Assembly: GCA_009746045.1 (NCBI GenBank)
Contig: RPFO01000027.1
Span: 1,248,976-1,312,975, forward strand
Length of the DNA: 64,000 nt
Direction of reading: 5' to 3'
Source of the DNA: Mesostigma viride
Taxonomy: Eukaryota > Streptophyta > Mesostigmatophyceae > Mesostigmatales > Mesostigmataceae
The position numbers and the translations under genes are program-made. The notes beneath the pieces were generated by a model that ran no database searches, had not been told where the DNA came from, and saw only the letters and a list, made by a program, of their open reading frames with translations. Of this stretch, positions 48,856 to 59,257 are shown piece by piece; the stretch's first letter is position 1, and each line of letters opens with the position of its first letter.

Positions 48856-50893
48856 ATGTTACTATCCGAAGTGGCATGTCCCGGTTATGACTCTGACGAG
48901 GTTCTATGGCGTCGCCGCAAGAGACATGGGCGGGCGGCATCGGACTTCGTTTCTAAACCCTATTGTCCTGACCGCGCCCCCGGTTCCAAGTCAGATCCGG
49001 TATCCGAGCTCAAGCTGTGTATCAGCAGACAGGTGGGATTCCTGATCGAGGTGGATTGGAGGACAACCTCGGTCGAGGGCCAGGTGGTGGCCGTGGCGTG
49101 GGAGCAGCATCCGCCACTCTGTGCTTGCGGCGACTGCCAGGACGTTCTGGAGGCTCTAATCGCGTACCCCCGCCTGGCGCTGCTACTGATCCCTGAACGC
49201 GTTCGCAACCGATTGCCGGACGCGTTTAGGAGAGTTACCCTACGAGGCGCGCTCTGCACGGGGTGCTGGGAGTGGTCCTTGCGGGAGGCGTGCCGGAGGA
49301 TCTGGAAGATGGATGAGGCGGAGGGAGATGACCCCGAAGGCGAGGGTGACAGGCAGCTGGCTGACGACGAGTCGGATGACGACCTGCCACGGGTCCGCCG
49401 TGACGATCCTGAGGAGGATGGTGTCCCTTGGGCGGCGCAGGTCGGTACACGGCCGCCCCGCCGCCTCATTGTGTACAACCGTGAGGCGGTGATGGCTCGC
49501 ACCAGGAGGTTCCCTACTAAGGGGCGTCCTCGGGGTCGACCAAGTGTGGTGGTGGCCCCGCGGGACAGATCCGGGGAGAGACAAGGTGAGAGCCGCCCTG
49601 CCCCGCGTCACGAGCGTGGCGGACAATCGGCACGTCATGAAACGCCACGCGATTCTATCCGACGGCGCGACGAGCGTGGCGATTGGTGGGAAGCACGTCG
49701 GGACTCGGCACAGGACTTGTACCACGCTCACGGGGCGCGGGAGAGACGCCGGCACACGTCACGGGAATCTCGTCAGCAAGAAGAGCTGCGGGAGTCACGC
49801 CGGCGCGAGACGCGACAGGCGCCGTTCCACCCCAGGGACAATCACGGTTCCCTGGACCGTGTCGAGCACACCGGTTCAGCTTCGGACTTGACAGGGGCGG
49901 CCGCTGCATGGGCCCGGACAACCCGGCCGAGCTCGGGAACGCGAACGGTCACCCGTTCGAGGTGCCAACGACCGACCGCTGCGTCAGCAGGGCGCGGCCC
50001 TTATCCCCGCGCCCGCATCAGAGCAGCCTCAACCGGCCCTTGCTCCCCAGCCTGCACCAGCGCAGCCTCAACCTGTCCTGGGCCGCTCCGCATGCAGAGA
50101 CGCCGGTACAGGAGATCGCTCCGCGACGGGACGTGATACCGGCCCAGGAATGGGTACGGGGCACGTATGCCCGTAATCGGGTCATTGTCCCCTTGCATCC
50201 GGTGGCTGGCTTCGTGGTCGACATTGACGTGGGATACCCACGCCCGAGCCTTAACCCCCGCCATCTGGGTTTTACTACCCCGCGAGCCTGCGCTTCCGTG
50301 GGGGCTCCAGCGTGCTTATTCAGCGAGAAGGCACCTTCGACTCGATCAGCTTTCTCCTGCACGCACATGTGCCGGCGCCGGTGCCATCTGAGTCCCGCTA
50401 CGAGCCGGTGATAGTAGGGACTACCGCCACGTACGATCTGCACCCGCCGCCTCTGCCGCAATACCGCGCTGAGCACCACTTGCGACGGATTGCGTATCCC
50501 AAGCTCATGCCTATCCCGGGAGCTATCTACATGCGGAAGCAGCTCCCTGAGATTGCGGCAGCTCCGGGGTTCTACTGCGAGAGCGAGAAGGCCCAGAAGG
50601 AGCTGTTGCTCATGGCTGCCGGGTACTTCGCGGAAACTGGGTGCGGGGAGGTCGATGTGGAGCAGGGGTTCATCAGGTTCACCCGGCTCCCCTACATGGC
50701 GGCCTTCCTGTCGTACTGGCCGCCGGATGTGTGGATTGAGAAGTCCACGCTGCGTCAGCAGACGCGCAATGACTACCAGGTGGCGTTCAACGCCGACGTG
50801 GTCGCGGCTCCCCTTGGCAAGATCCCGGAGATCATGACTGAGCACGGCTACAACGCGTTGCGGCGGCATCGCGCGCAGCAGGGATTCCAGTAA
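48856..50893 (+). pseudogene. Element B ORF3, downstream of pol (frameshifted)
   Basis: Three consecutive frame segments (48856 to about 49900, about 49900-50310, 50312-50893) appear to be one protein. The first has a Cys cluster PLCACGDC..LCTGCWEW, then acidic and very Arg/Glu-rich stretches (ESRQQEELRESRRRETRQ). The second reads RVIVPLHPVAGFVVDIDVG. The third (193 codons) carries the domain shared with element C: SFLLHAHVPAPVPS, CGEVDVEQGFIRFTRLPY and FLSYWPPDVW. The shifts resemble those in gag of the same element. There is no signal peptide or membrane segment. Function unknown; the charged repeats and Cys cluster would suit nucleic-acid binding. Confidence 0.6.
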
Positions 50894-51469
50894 TTTTCCG
50901 GGAGATTGGCCGGAGAGTGCTGGGACGAAGGAGTATTTGACAACTATCAAGGTGTTGTCCCTGCGAGGCAACACCGAGAAGAACTGGCTACTGCTCCGCT
51001 GGCGAACAGGGATCGGGACTCGGGGTTCTCTGAACATAGTTTCTTTATAGTGATACGGAAGGGGAGCCGCTGATGCTAGGTGAAATAGAGCTGGGTGATG
51101 TGATCGTAATAAGGTTGATTAGGCTTCTAGTGTACGAGTATTACGGAAGATATGGCCTAATTGTTGCGGCCCATACCTTGACGGTGTGCTGAGTACCTTG
51201 ACGACGGATTTTTGCGTCTAGGTTCTCCTAGCAGATCTGTGATTGCGGACGGGTTTGCAACAGGCAATATCTGAAGTAAAACTTGACGGCTAAAACTGTT
51301 TAGAGGCCGTTGCCGGATCTGGCCGTTGGTAGAGAGCCGTTGGCCTTGAAACACGATAAAAGCTTGCTCACCTAGCTCATGGCGGTCTCTTTTGTTTTAA
51401 CGAAGGCGGCGACAGGGGTCAGGGGCAGCGTAGCTGACGCCCAGAATTCCTTTCTGCAAAGCGGCTGGG
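50894..51469. other. Intergenic sequence in element B, no gene recognised
   Basis: A short hairpin (GGTGTTG..CAACACC, about 50952-50975) follows ORF3. No terminal repeat marking the start of the following RT-bearing block was found. Confidence 0.4.
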
Positions 51470-52528
51470 ATGCCGAAGCCCGGGCGGAAGCCAGGTTCGA
51501 CAGGTGCTGGGAAGCAATTACCGAAAGCTAATCCCGAGGTGCCGACAGCTACTAAACAGACGGGAAAGGGCCGACTAGGCTGGCCGACGCAGAAGAAAAG
51601 GCTCCATCAGGAGCTCTCCACTTGCTCGGGCCTGCCTGAAGTGTGCGCTGCCTTTGAGGCGGTCCTCGGGACCGACTGGGTAACTACTGTCAGCCGGTGG
51701 TCTGCGGCCCAGCTGGAGTCCGTCGTTGGACTGCTGGTCGACCACGTGGACGGGCCTGAAATTCTGGCAGCAGCGGACCCAAACGAAGCGCTAGTGGCAG
51801 CCCTCCAAAGCGCCCGGGACTTGGCGGACTCGGACGAAGAGGAGATGCAGCCACCACGCCGGCCCACGAAAGGGGCGAAAAAGGGGACGAAAAAAGTCGG
51901 AAGCCCAGCCCCGAGCAAGGGAAAGGCCGCGGGGGATGTGAGGGAGCAGCTCTTGGAGCTGGCGGCTATTATTGGCAAGCAGGGGCAGGCGGGCAAAGAA
52001 GAGGAGGAGGAGGAGGAGTCCGAGGAAGAGGATTTCCTGACGAAATTGAAGGATGCGCTGGCCGGGGCAGATGGGGCTTCCAGGAAGCCGAAAAAGACCA
52101 AAGGGGTGACGCTGCCCACTCGAGCACAAGTGGTGAATTGGAGGGTGCAAGAGAGAGTGCTCCCCGAGGTGCTCGAGGATGCCAACGACAATGGAGGGGG
52201 GATAAAGAGTTGGATCATGGCTACTCGCCAAGGGGGGTGGAGGAACCAGGAAAGCAGGAAGGTGGTCATGAACATCGCCCTGGCCATGGACACACTCTTC
52301 AAGGAGTTGGGGCCGGCAGCCGGGGAGTTGGCTGGGGTAGAGTATCTCATGAGGGTGGTGGCAGCCATGCTCCTAGTGGAGAGCCAGGGGTCAGGAGGGT
52401 GGAAGGTGGCTGGCCACCTCCTTGCTCTCAAGGAAGATGCCTCCTTGGTGAGCAACCCGGCCATGAAGATGGCCCTGCAAAGCGCCACGATGATGGAGAA
52501 GCTGGGCAAGGCCCAGCAAACCAAGTAA
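51470..52528 (+). CDS. Hypothetical gag-like ORF1 of an RT-bearing block
   Basis: 352 codons, intact. The N-terminus is Lys/Pro/Gly-rich and basic (MPKPGRKPGSTGAGKQLPK). The middle has a Lys-rich segment followed by a Glu run (KEEEEEEESEEEDFL, about 180-195), and the C-terminal third is predicted helical (VVMNIALAMDTLFKELGPAAGELAGVEYL). No family is recognised and there is no zinc knuckle. Only 47 bp separate its stop from an ORF with RT motifs, an ORF1-ORF2 layout typical of retroelements, hence the gag-like label. It lies between ORF3 and the 3' LTR of B and is probably a separate insertion. A captured host gene is possible. Confidence 0.45.
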   Translation: MPKPGRKPGSTGAGKQLPKANPEVPTATKQTGKGRLGWPTQKKRLHQELSTCSGLPEVCAAFEAVLGTDWVTTVSRWSAAQLESVVGLLVDHVDGPEILAAADPNEALVAALQSARDLADSDEEEMQPPRRPTKGAKKGTKKVGSPAPSKGKAAGDVREQLLELAAIIGKQGQAGKEEEEEEESEEEDFLTKLKDALAGADGASRKPKKTKGVTLPTRAQVVNWRVQERVLPEVLEDANDNGGGIKSWIMATRQGGWRNQESRKVVMNIALAMDTLFKELGPAAGELAGVEYLMRVVAAMLLVESQGSGGWKVAGHLLALKEDASLVSNPAMKMALQSATMMEKLGKAQQTK

Positions 52529-52575
52529 ACACCGAAAGGGTAAACCGCTCCCCCTTCCCACTGCCTCTTCCTACA

Positions 52576-53683
52576 ATGCCTCTAAGCACTACGTGGGGGA
52601 GAGTGAGGTCAGCACGCAGACGCCAGCGTGCAACTCGCCGCCGCCGGACCTTCACTCTACAACACAAGGTGATTACGTGGTTGAATTGGCTATGGCACGG
52701 GGGGGCAGACCCTCCGCCTAAATCTGGAGGCGCGTGCTCCAGAGGAACGGCGGAGGCCCTGAAAAGGGTCAAGAAGCACTGCGAGTGGTACAGTCGCCGC
52801 GTAACCGGCGTTGCGACAGGCCCCGCAGAAGGAAGTGATCTAATCTATGGGAAATGTAATAAGTATGAACAACTTGTGGCGGAGCGGGTGAGTCTGCCGA
52901 AGCGCGAGGTGGCAGGAAAGGCGAAGCTGCTGGATTTGCTGGCGCTACGACCTAGTTGGCGAGAGGTGTACGCGAGCGAAGCCAACTGCATCAAGCCGGA
53001 GGTGGCTGCCAGTGCGAGGTATTGGAATGTACCTGCCCCCAGCCGAGGGTGCACCATGGCGGAGTGGGGCAAGTTGATGGGGAGGGCAGCGGACGTGGGG
53101 ATGGTGGAGTTCCGAGAGACGCGGCCAAAGTGGGTAGACGGATGTTTTGGGGTGGCCAAAGGAGTGGGGGAGTTAAGGCTCATTGTGAATAAGAAGTTGG
53201 GGAACGCACTGTGGGTGGACCCCCCTAAGACGGTGTTACCCCACCTGGGCATATACTCGGAGGTCTATATCAAGGGTCGGTGCTACACGGCCAATTAAGA
53301 GCAATCTGGTCTCGTATTACTATACCATCCAAGTGCCGGAGTGGTGGTGGGATTATCAAGGGCTACCTGATGTGTGGTCCACCGATGTCGGGCTGCCGGG
53401 GCGGCGGAGGAGGGTGTGGCCAGTGCTGAAAGTGCTGGCCATGGGGCACTCCCACGCTGTAGCGCTAGGGGAAGCCATCCATGAGATGGTCCTCTATGCC
53501 ACGGGCGCTTTGGATCCTAGACGGCAGGTGAACCGCCTCACAAGTGTAGGGGAGCTGACCGTGCTTCGGAATGCATGGGGTAACCCAACCGCCCTAGCCA
53601 TCGAGTACAAGGAGGAGAGCACGAGGGATAAAGAGTCTGGTTACCCTGGAGTTCCACGGTTAATAGAAATAGTATTCTCATAG
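52576..53683 (+). pseudogene. Truncated unusual reverse transcriptase (ORF2 of the block), frameshifted
   Basis: Frame 52576-53298 starts MPLSTTWGRVRSARRRQRATRRR and reaches WVDGCFGVAKGVGELRLIVN, which resembles RT motifs 1-2. A shift near 53290 leads to SNLVSYYYTIQVPEWWWDYQGLP (motif A region, where the usual Asp is Asn) and VWPVLKVLAMGHSHAVALGE (motif B-like, MGxSxAxxxxE). It ends at 53683 before any YxDD box. It does not match Ty3, copia or the LINE here; the WPxLxVLxMGxSHAV pattern recalls unclassified algal/protist RTs. The missing catalytic residues make it inactive. Confidence 0.5.
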
Positions 53684-53842
53684 TTGGTGTATTATATGCA
53701 TGTATGACGATGGGTTCTCGCTGGTACACAGCACCCCGTTGTTATGATTGTGTTTTGGTTTTCTTTTGAATTTTCCATGTTCAATGCGGTGCCGTTGTTT
53801 GAGGTGCGCCCCCGGGCGCTTGGACGATAGCCATCATCCCCC

Positions 53843-53857
53843 GGGGAGGGGGAGGAG
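53843..53857 (+). other. Element B polypurine tract
   Basis: GGGGAGGGGGAGGAG directly precedes the 3' LTR start TGTTACGG. Confidence 0.85.
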
Positions 53858-54462
53858 TGTTACGGCCCTAACCCATGTTTGGGCGTAACAATTCCTAAAA
53901 TAAATTAGTTTGGTCAGTCGAAAGTCATTTTGATATTGTTTGAGACTTTCGATAGTTATTACTTAGATTCGGGGACTTGGCCGAGTTATTCCATCAGCCG
54001 GCCCAGGTACCTGCTTTCGGTTTGGTGTGTTACTGGTCTGTACCCGGGACTGCCAGGTACCGGGTGCCAGACTGGCGGATACTATGTGTACATCTACGGC
54101 TGATATTCATTGCAGCGCTAGAGATTCGGCCCCCGGCCGACCCGCTGGCATGCACGCCGTCTTGGACAAATGTCGTAGGTGACAATGGCTTCCTATCTTT
54201 GGTTTGGAATAAAATCGACTTGAGTAAAACTCGTCTGCCGAACCAGGGGTCAAATCTGGGCTGCACTAACGCCCTTCGTGCATTCCATGTATATGCATAA
54301 TTTATCTAGTTGTGCATTCAGGGCCTAGCTAGTAATTCCGCGTACTAGCTAGAATTCAGGGCTACATTCACGTAGTCCGGGCGGATAGCAGATTCCGAGT
54401 TTATTCAGGTGTAACCCACGCTAGACTAGGGTCTTTCAGAGCCGCTGGTGCGGCTCGTAACA
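53858..54462 (+). repeat. Element B 3' LTR
   Basis: Matches 26071-26682 apart from small indels and substitutions. The flanking base composition gives no matching target duplication. Confidence 0.93.
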
Positions 54463-55420
54463 ATGGCGTCCATGACTATGACAGTGCTCGCTCTATGGCA
54501 CGTGCAATCACATGCAGTGAGTGGTCACCCAACTATGGCGTTACCATGATCTCAAAAGCAGATTGCGCACGGGGATAGTCCAGACCCCTTCCATAGTACA
54601 CTCTCCTGCCAACCATGCAGGAATTTGGTTTCCTCCTGCCAACCATGCAGACAAGTGGCCAGTCTTCATCATATGTGATAGCGTCCTAACAAGGTTTGGC
54701 TCTAATCCTTGCATGATCGTTGAACTAGCACACGGCTGCGCTCCTGGTAAGTTGTACGCATTGAGACACAATGTGTCAGATTCATGCAACATACTCGATC
54801 TATCTCCTACTTTTTCCTTTATCTTCTTCGTCAATACAATGTTCATACAGAATGTCGAACCCAGCTTAATTTTCCGATTTCAGGGGTACCCACCAAACAC
54901 GCCAGAAAACTTGGTCTTGTGGCGCTTTGTACCCTCCGTAGTTTTAATGCTCGGTGTCTTGCTAAATGCCGACTAGAATGGTACAAAGTCTCCCCGACGT
55001 CATCGACCACCTCGTCTTCATCTTGCATGAGCCTGGTCCACGTCCACCTCGCCTTGCATGGCCTTCGGCCTGCACACAAGATGCATAGGCGACGCTGAAA
55101 CAAGGAAATCAAGGCCATAGACGATCCAGGCCATAGACGATCCAACTTCTAATTAGACGGTCGGCTGAAAAACATTTCTGGATGAAAATGGCGGACAGGA
55201 AAACCGTGGCAGATTCCTTAAACATGGCAGATTATAAACCAATGTCGCGTTTCAGATTATGAACCAATGTCGTGACCACCATGGGCGTTCCTTGCATAGG
55301 CTTCCCCGCATAGTCCACCACTATCCTTATGAATTCAACGGTTGACCCTGCCCTCAGCTTTCTTTCATGTCATCGCGCTCTTTTTGATCACGTCGGACAG
55401 ATTCACCCGCTCGACAGAAT
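54463..55420. other. No gene recognised between element B and LINE copy 2
   Basis: Open frames on both strands are unremarkable. Short direct repeats occur (CTCCTGCCAACCATGCAG twice near 54600-54650, GATTATGAACCAATGTCG-type near 55210-55260). Confidence 0.45.
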
Positions 55421-55435
55421 TTGTGCTTATATATT
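55421..55435. repeat. Target-site duplication of LINE copy 2 (3' side)
   Basis: TTGTGCTTATATATT is repeated at 59032-59046 across the LINE. Confidence 0.9.
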
Positions 55436-55568
55436 TAAAAATATAATTACTTACAGCAGAGTGAAATCACTCAAACCAAAGCAAACGCCCAGCTATAAAC
55501 CTATGTACAGAGCCATGTCAAAGCTCTATACTACGATAAGACCCATGGAAACGCCTAACGGGAGGAAC

Positions 55569-56114
55569 CTAATAGCCCTGCTGCACCGCAAAATCAGCCC
55601 GCGTACGGCGGAGCATGATGTCAGCCATGGCCCGAGTCAGCGCCACCGACAAGCGCTGACGCCAATATGACGTCCAGGTCCGCGCCGACCATGGGGCCCG
55701 CTGGCCCTCCAGGTCCAGCCGGTCCTCCCGGAGCCGGCAACACTCCTTGAAGAAGGCGGAGGTCAGGGGCCCCATGGCCCCAAACTCCTCCAGGACAAAG
55801 GGCACCACACGATGGTGCCCGACGTCGCCGTAGGCCAGGAGCTTGGCCCGCTCCGCCCGGTCCGCCGTGTAACCTGCCGTGAGGGAGGCCCCAGCCACGT
55901 GGCTAAGAGCCAAGGGCCGCGCCACCGAAACGTCAATAAGCAGATGCCAGCCACCCCCCTCAAAGTCCAGCACCACGATGTCAGGCCGGTGGTTGGGGGA
56001 ATAGAAGGCAGCGCCATCCGCATCCTCGGACCGGATGTTCGCGTGGGGGAAAACCGACCGAATCATGGCGAGCACCACCGTCAGGAGGACAGTGTGCAAA
56101 TACAAATACCAATT
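55569..56114 (-). pseudogene. LINE C-terminal fragment (restriction-like endonuclease)
   Basis: Corresponds to the end of the copy 1 polyprotein: IRSVFPHANIRSEDADGAAF, RPDIVVLDFEG and HLLIDVSVARP, then the conserved tail to the stop at 55569. The PD..D nuclease signature is complete, but the fragment is cut off from its RT by the insertion. Confidence 0.9.
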
Positions 56115-56717
56115 ATGACACTTGAGCTCCCAAGAAAACCAGCATTTGATTGAAAACAATGAGTAGAGCCCCTGCCAAAGGCAGGTTTAAGTAGTCATCT
56201 CGTCTCCCTCGCATGCAGGAGCAAGAGCCCCCCAAGGGTGGGATGGGTGGGAAGAAACAATTACGGGTCAATGCAACCCGCCGACCATGCTTATCAAGCC
56301 TACCGTCAAAATGGAAAACGGCAAAACCAGAAATATCCTAACGCTGACAATTTAATAATTCAGCCAGCCAGCTCATCTGTCACACGTCTGAGCTGTCAGG
56401 CCATGTGTACTCTTCGAATGCAACCCTGAACACACTACCCAACCAAGCAGCACACCAATCAATTGGTGAGTGCTGGTTACATCAGATTTTATTACAGCTT
56501 TTTGACGCAACTTCCGTCAGCATTCAACACATGGCCGGCCGTTCAAACAAACGGCGCCTGACTTACAAAAGGCAAAGCTAGTTGCCAGTAGGATTCCCCG
56601 GTAAACAACAAGCCGTCCCCATTTGTCTAACAAGCCTTTCTGCATGTACAGCCACAAGGTTGTGGCGGCCCTTTCTTTCCCGCATGCTGTTTAATAAACT
56701 ATTTTCAGAGAAATCCG
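56115..56717. mobile_element. Unknown insertion, short copy (i)
   Basis: 603 bp running from ATGACACTTGAGCTCCC to TTTTCAGAGAAATCCG. It equals the longer neighbour (56721-58252) with about 0.93 kb removed from the middle. ATT precedes it (56112-56114) and follows it (56718-56720). No terminal inverted repeat, LTR-type TG..CA ends or coding sequence was seen. Confidence 0.8.
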
Positions 56718-56720
56718 ATT

Positions 56721-58252
56721 ATGACACTTGAGCTCCCAAGAAAACCAGCATTCGATTGAAAACAATGAGTAGAGCCCCTGCCAAAGGCAGGTTTAAGTAG
56801 TCATCTCGTCTCCCTCGCATGCAGGAGCAAGAGCCCCCCAATCCACCCCAGTCCCTGGCGCCATTACCCTCCTCCCCCGCACTGTCGCCGCTCAGGAAAC
56901 AAAACTTGATAGGATCACTGTTGCCCCAATAACAGTGAACAAAGAAAAGGAGAAGACCCCCCCCCTCTTCCGAGCAGCCTCGAGGGTAGCCGCTTCCATA
57001 AAAGACCACAAAGTGGGGCGTGTCGCAACATCTCCTTCATGGCGACTCAGCCCGCACAAGGCTATAATAACCCCCTAAGGGGCCCGACAATAAAAGGTTA
57101 GCGAATCCGCGGAGCCGCCTCAGCAAAATATTATTCCGGATAAAAACCCAGAAAATTCGCATTCCGACGCCACCAGGGTTTGAACCGCTACCTGCCGGGT
57201 GCTGAGCAGGGAGAGACGACAAGGCCAGACACTGCCACTGTCAGCCGAGACGCCCTTCCGATACTCGGTTCCTTTTGTGGGAATTTTGCAAATATATTTT
57301 CTTCCGGAACGCAAGAAATTAGCCGGCCGCGCGTCACCCTTATATCCCTCGCTGGCCCATAACAAAAAAGGGCCGCGCACCAAGCCGAAGGCAGCGCCAT
57401 GCAGCGCCCTAGGCGGTGGGCCGCTGACTGACTACCAGCGCAGTCTCATGGAATCCAAATTAATCTATTGACCTTCGCACAGTTTCCGCATCAGCTGCGG
57501 ACTTCTTAGTCGACATGATTGGCTCCGCTGCTGGAATTACCAGCAGCCGGGGCGGGGCGCCCAGCCCACTTTCTATGACCACCGAGACGCTGCCCAGCAA
57601 GGTGCCAACCAGAACCACTTGGCACATTGGTAACGCGAAATTTCCGTTCCGTTCAAACCGCCCCTACCTGCCGTGAAGTCGCAAAGCCCGCGACTTCATA
57701 GCAGGCAAGGACGGGGTCTTTGCCTAATTTTCTTTAGCCCCGCCGCCATAGCAGCGAGGCCGCGCATACTGCTTCAGTGAGCACATTCAAAGAAACAATT
57801 ACGGGTCACAACCCGCCGACCATGCTTATCAAGCCTACCGTCAAAATGGAAAACGGCAAAACCAGAAATATCCTAACGCTGACAATTTAATAATTCAGCC
57901 AGCCAGCTCATCTGTCACACGTCTGAGCTGTCAGGCCATGTGTACTCTTCGAATGCAACCCTGAACACACTACCCAACCAAGCAGCACACCAATCAATTG
58001 GTGAGTGCTGGTTACATCAGATTTTATTACAGCTTTTTGACGCAACTTCCGTCAGCATTCAACACATGGCCGGCCGTTCAAACAAACGGCGCCTGACTTA
58101 CAAAAGGCAAAGCTAGTTGCCAGTAGGATTCCCCGGTAAACAACAAGCCGTCCCCATTTGTCTAACAAGCCTTTCTGCATGTACAGCCACAAGGTTGTGG
58201 CGGCCCTTTCTTTCCCGCATGCTGTTTAATAAACTATTTTCAGAGAAATCCG
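56721..58252. mobile_element. Unknown insertion, long copy (ii), tandem to copy i
   Basis: 1,532 bp with the same ends as copy i, followed by ATT (58253-58255), after which the LINE resumes. The middle carries a minus-strand GGTTCAAACCC string (about 57172-57185) like a pol III B box, but no full tRNA could be folded. AATAAA lies near the right end. No protein motif is recognised on either strand. Confidence 0.8.
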
Positions 58253-59257
58253 ATTCTGATTCTGTTGGCCCCCCATGCAGGCAAGGTAGTGAGTCCCCGT
58301 GGGATCCAGCGGCTGCCCACAGCTACCACAAGGCCGCCCGGCCGGAACAAGAGGCTGCGGGGCAAATAGCTGGTGCCGGAGCGCCACCGAGTAGTGGCTG
58401 GGAGCCAAGGCGAATGGGGGGGCCGTGGGAAGAGCACGAAGGTACGCCGAGCCCACACTCCGCAAGGAAAGCGAGAACAGCCACGCACGTCCCTGGGCGT
58501 TGAGGTCCGCGAAAAGAGCAATCCAATCAGCCGTGTGCAGAATACCCGCGTAGGTTTTCTGGTGTTTATCGATGACGCGAGCAGGGAATGCGGCGGGAGA
58601 TTGAACGGAGGCGACCGAGGGAGTGCCGCGAGGGAGGTGGCGCTGTACCGCCTGAGCTGCGGCACGGACGGGAGAACAGGCCTGCTGGATCTCAGCATAG
58701 GCCTCCTGGATGGCGGTGACGAAGGGCAAAGGGCTGCTGGGGTCCAGGAGGTCAGGCGCTGCCGTTGCCAAAAGGGGCAGGAGCCGGCAGCTTTCCGCCC
58801 ACGACTGAGCGACGGAGCCCAAAAATGCTGCTGGGGCCAGCCGGGCGGCACGAGTCAGACCACAGCCACCCATCCGTGCAGGCAGGGAGGCAATGCGAAT
58901 AGCATGTGGCGGGAGGTCGGGGCCCGGGACCAGCTGCGCCAAGGCCGACTGGATGCGTTCGTCGTGGCCCTCGGCGGCCAGCCGGACCTGAGCCGGAAGA
59001 GCGCCCCGGAGCCAGTGAACGACGCGAGGGGTTGTGCTTATATATTCAACCAGGACAGTGGGAAACTTTGCGAACTGAAGACGTGTTAGAATCCCTGAAC
59101 GCCTCTGTGGCCCTGTCGCCATCGCCGCACTCCCGCACCTGCAAACCACCGCCAGTGGCTTTTTTTGTGGTGCCTGTGCTCGCGCCGGCTTGCCTTCGTC
59201 CAACATGATTACATGAAAGACGCGACGCGCATTCGCTGTCGCCTTTGGATCGACCAA
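58226..59257 (-). pseudogene. Chimeric ORF: about 75 unknown residues fused to LINE RT C-terminal part
   Basis: The frame starts outside the LINE (MVDPKATANARRVFHVIMLD), crosses the target duplication (VEYIST) and enters LINE sequence in frame (RVVHWLRGALPAQVRLAAEG through the CCHC motif CGSCGQPLD..HYLAC). It ends in insertion copy ii. Deleting the LINE mentally leaves the outer frame open for about 17 more codons to a stop (..NSVERVNLSDVIKKSAMT), so the LINE may have disrupted a small host exon. The outer part has no recognised family. Confidence 0.5.

Larger units (their letters stand above)
26071..54462 (+). mobile_element. Element B: Ty3/gypsy chromovirus, interrupted by element C
   Basis: LTRs at 26071-26682 and 53858-54462 (612 and 605 bp, ends TGTTACGG..CGTAACA) enclose a primer-binding site, an HBD leader ORF, gag, an intact pol ending in a chromodomain, ORF3 and a polypurine tract, all on the plus strand. 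Element C (27685-42010) sits between leader ORF and gag. Without C the element is about 14 kb. Flanking 5-mers (GGCAG left, ATGGC right) do not match. Either the ends were reshuffled by recombination between two copies, or the duplication has decayed. The LTRs differ by small indels and substitutions, so B is older than A and E. Confidence 0.85.
55436..59031 (-). mobile_element. LINE copy 2, 5'-truncated and itself interrupted
   Basis: The minus strand carries sequence matching LINE copy 1 from about 19178 to 20628. A 15-bp target duplication and a 5' truncation are the marks of target-primed reverse transcription. The LINE is split at 56114/58253 by a 2.1 kb double insertion. The few coding differences from copy 1 (for example one extra Ala in VRAAxQAVQ, Gly to Ala in LFxDLNAQG) show the two are recent relatives. 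Confidence 0.93.

Noticed and set aside
48856-50893. ORF3 as an envelope glycoprotein
   Set aside because: The position fits env, but there is no signal peptide, transmembrane anchor, furin-like site or Cys pattern of known env proteins.
57150-57240. pol III B-box-like string in the long ATT-bounded insertion
   Set aside because: Only the B box is convincing. A tRNA-derived SINE would also need an A box and a tail, which were not seen.
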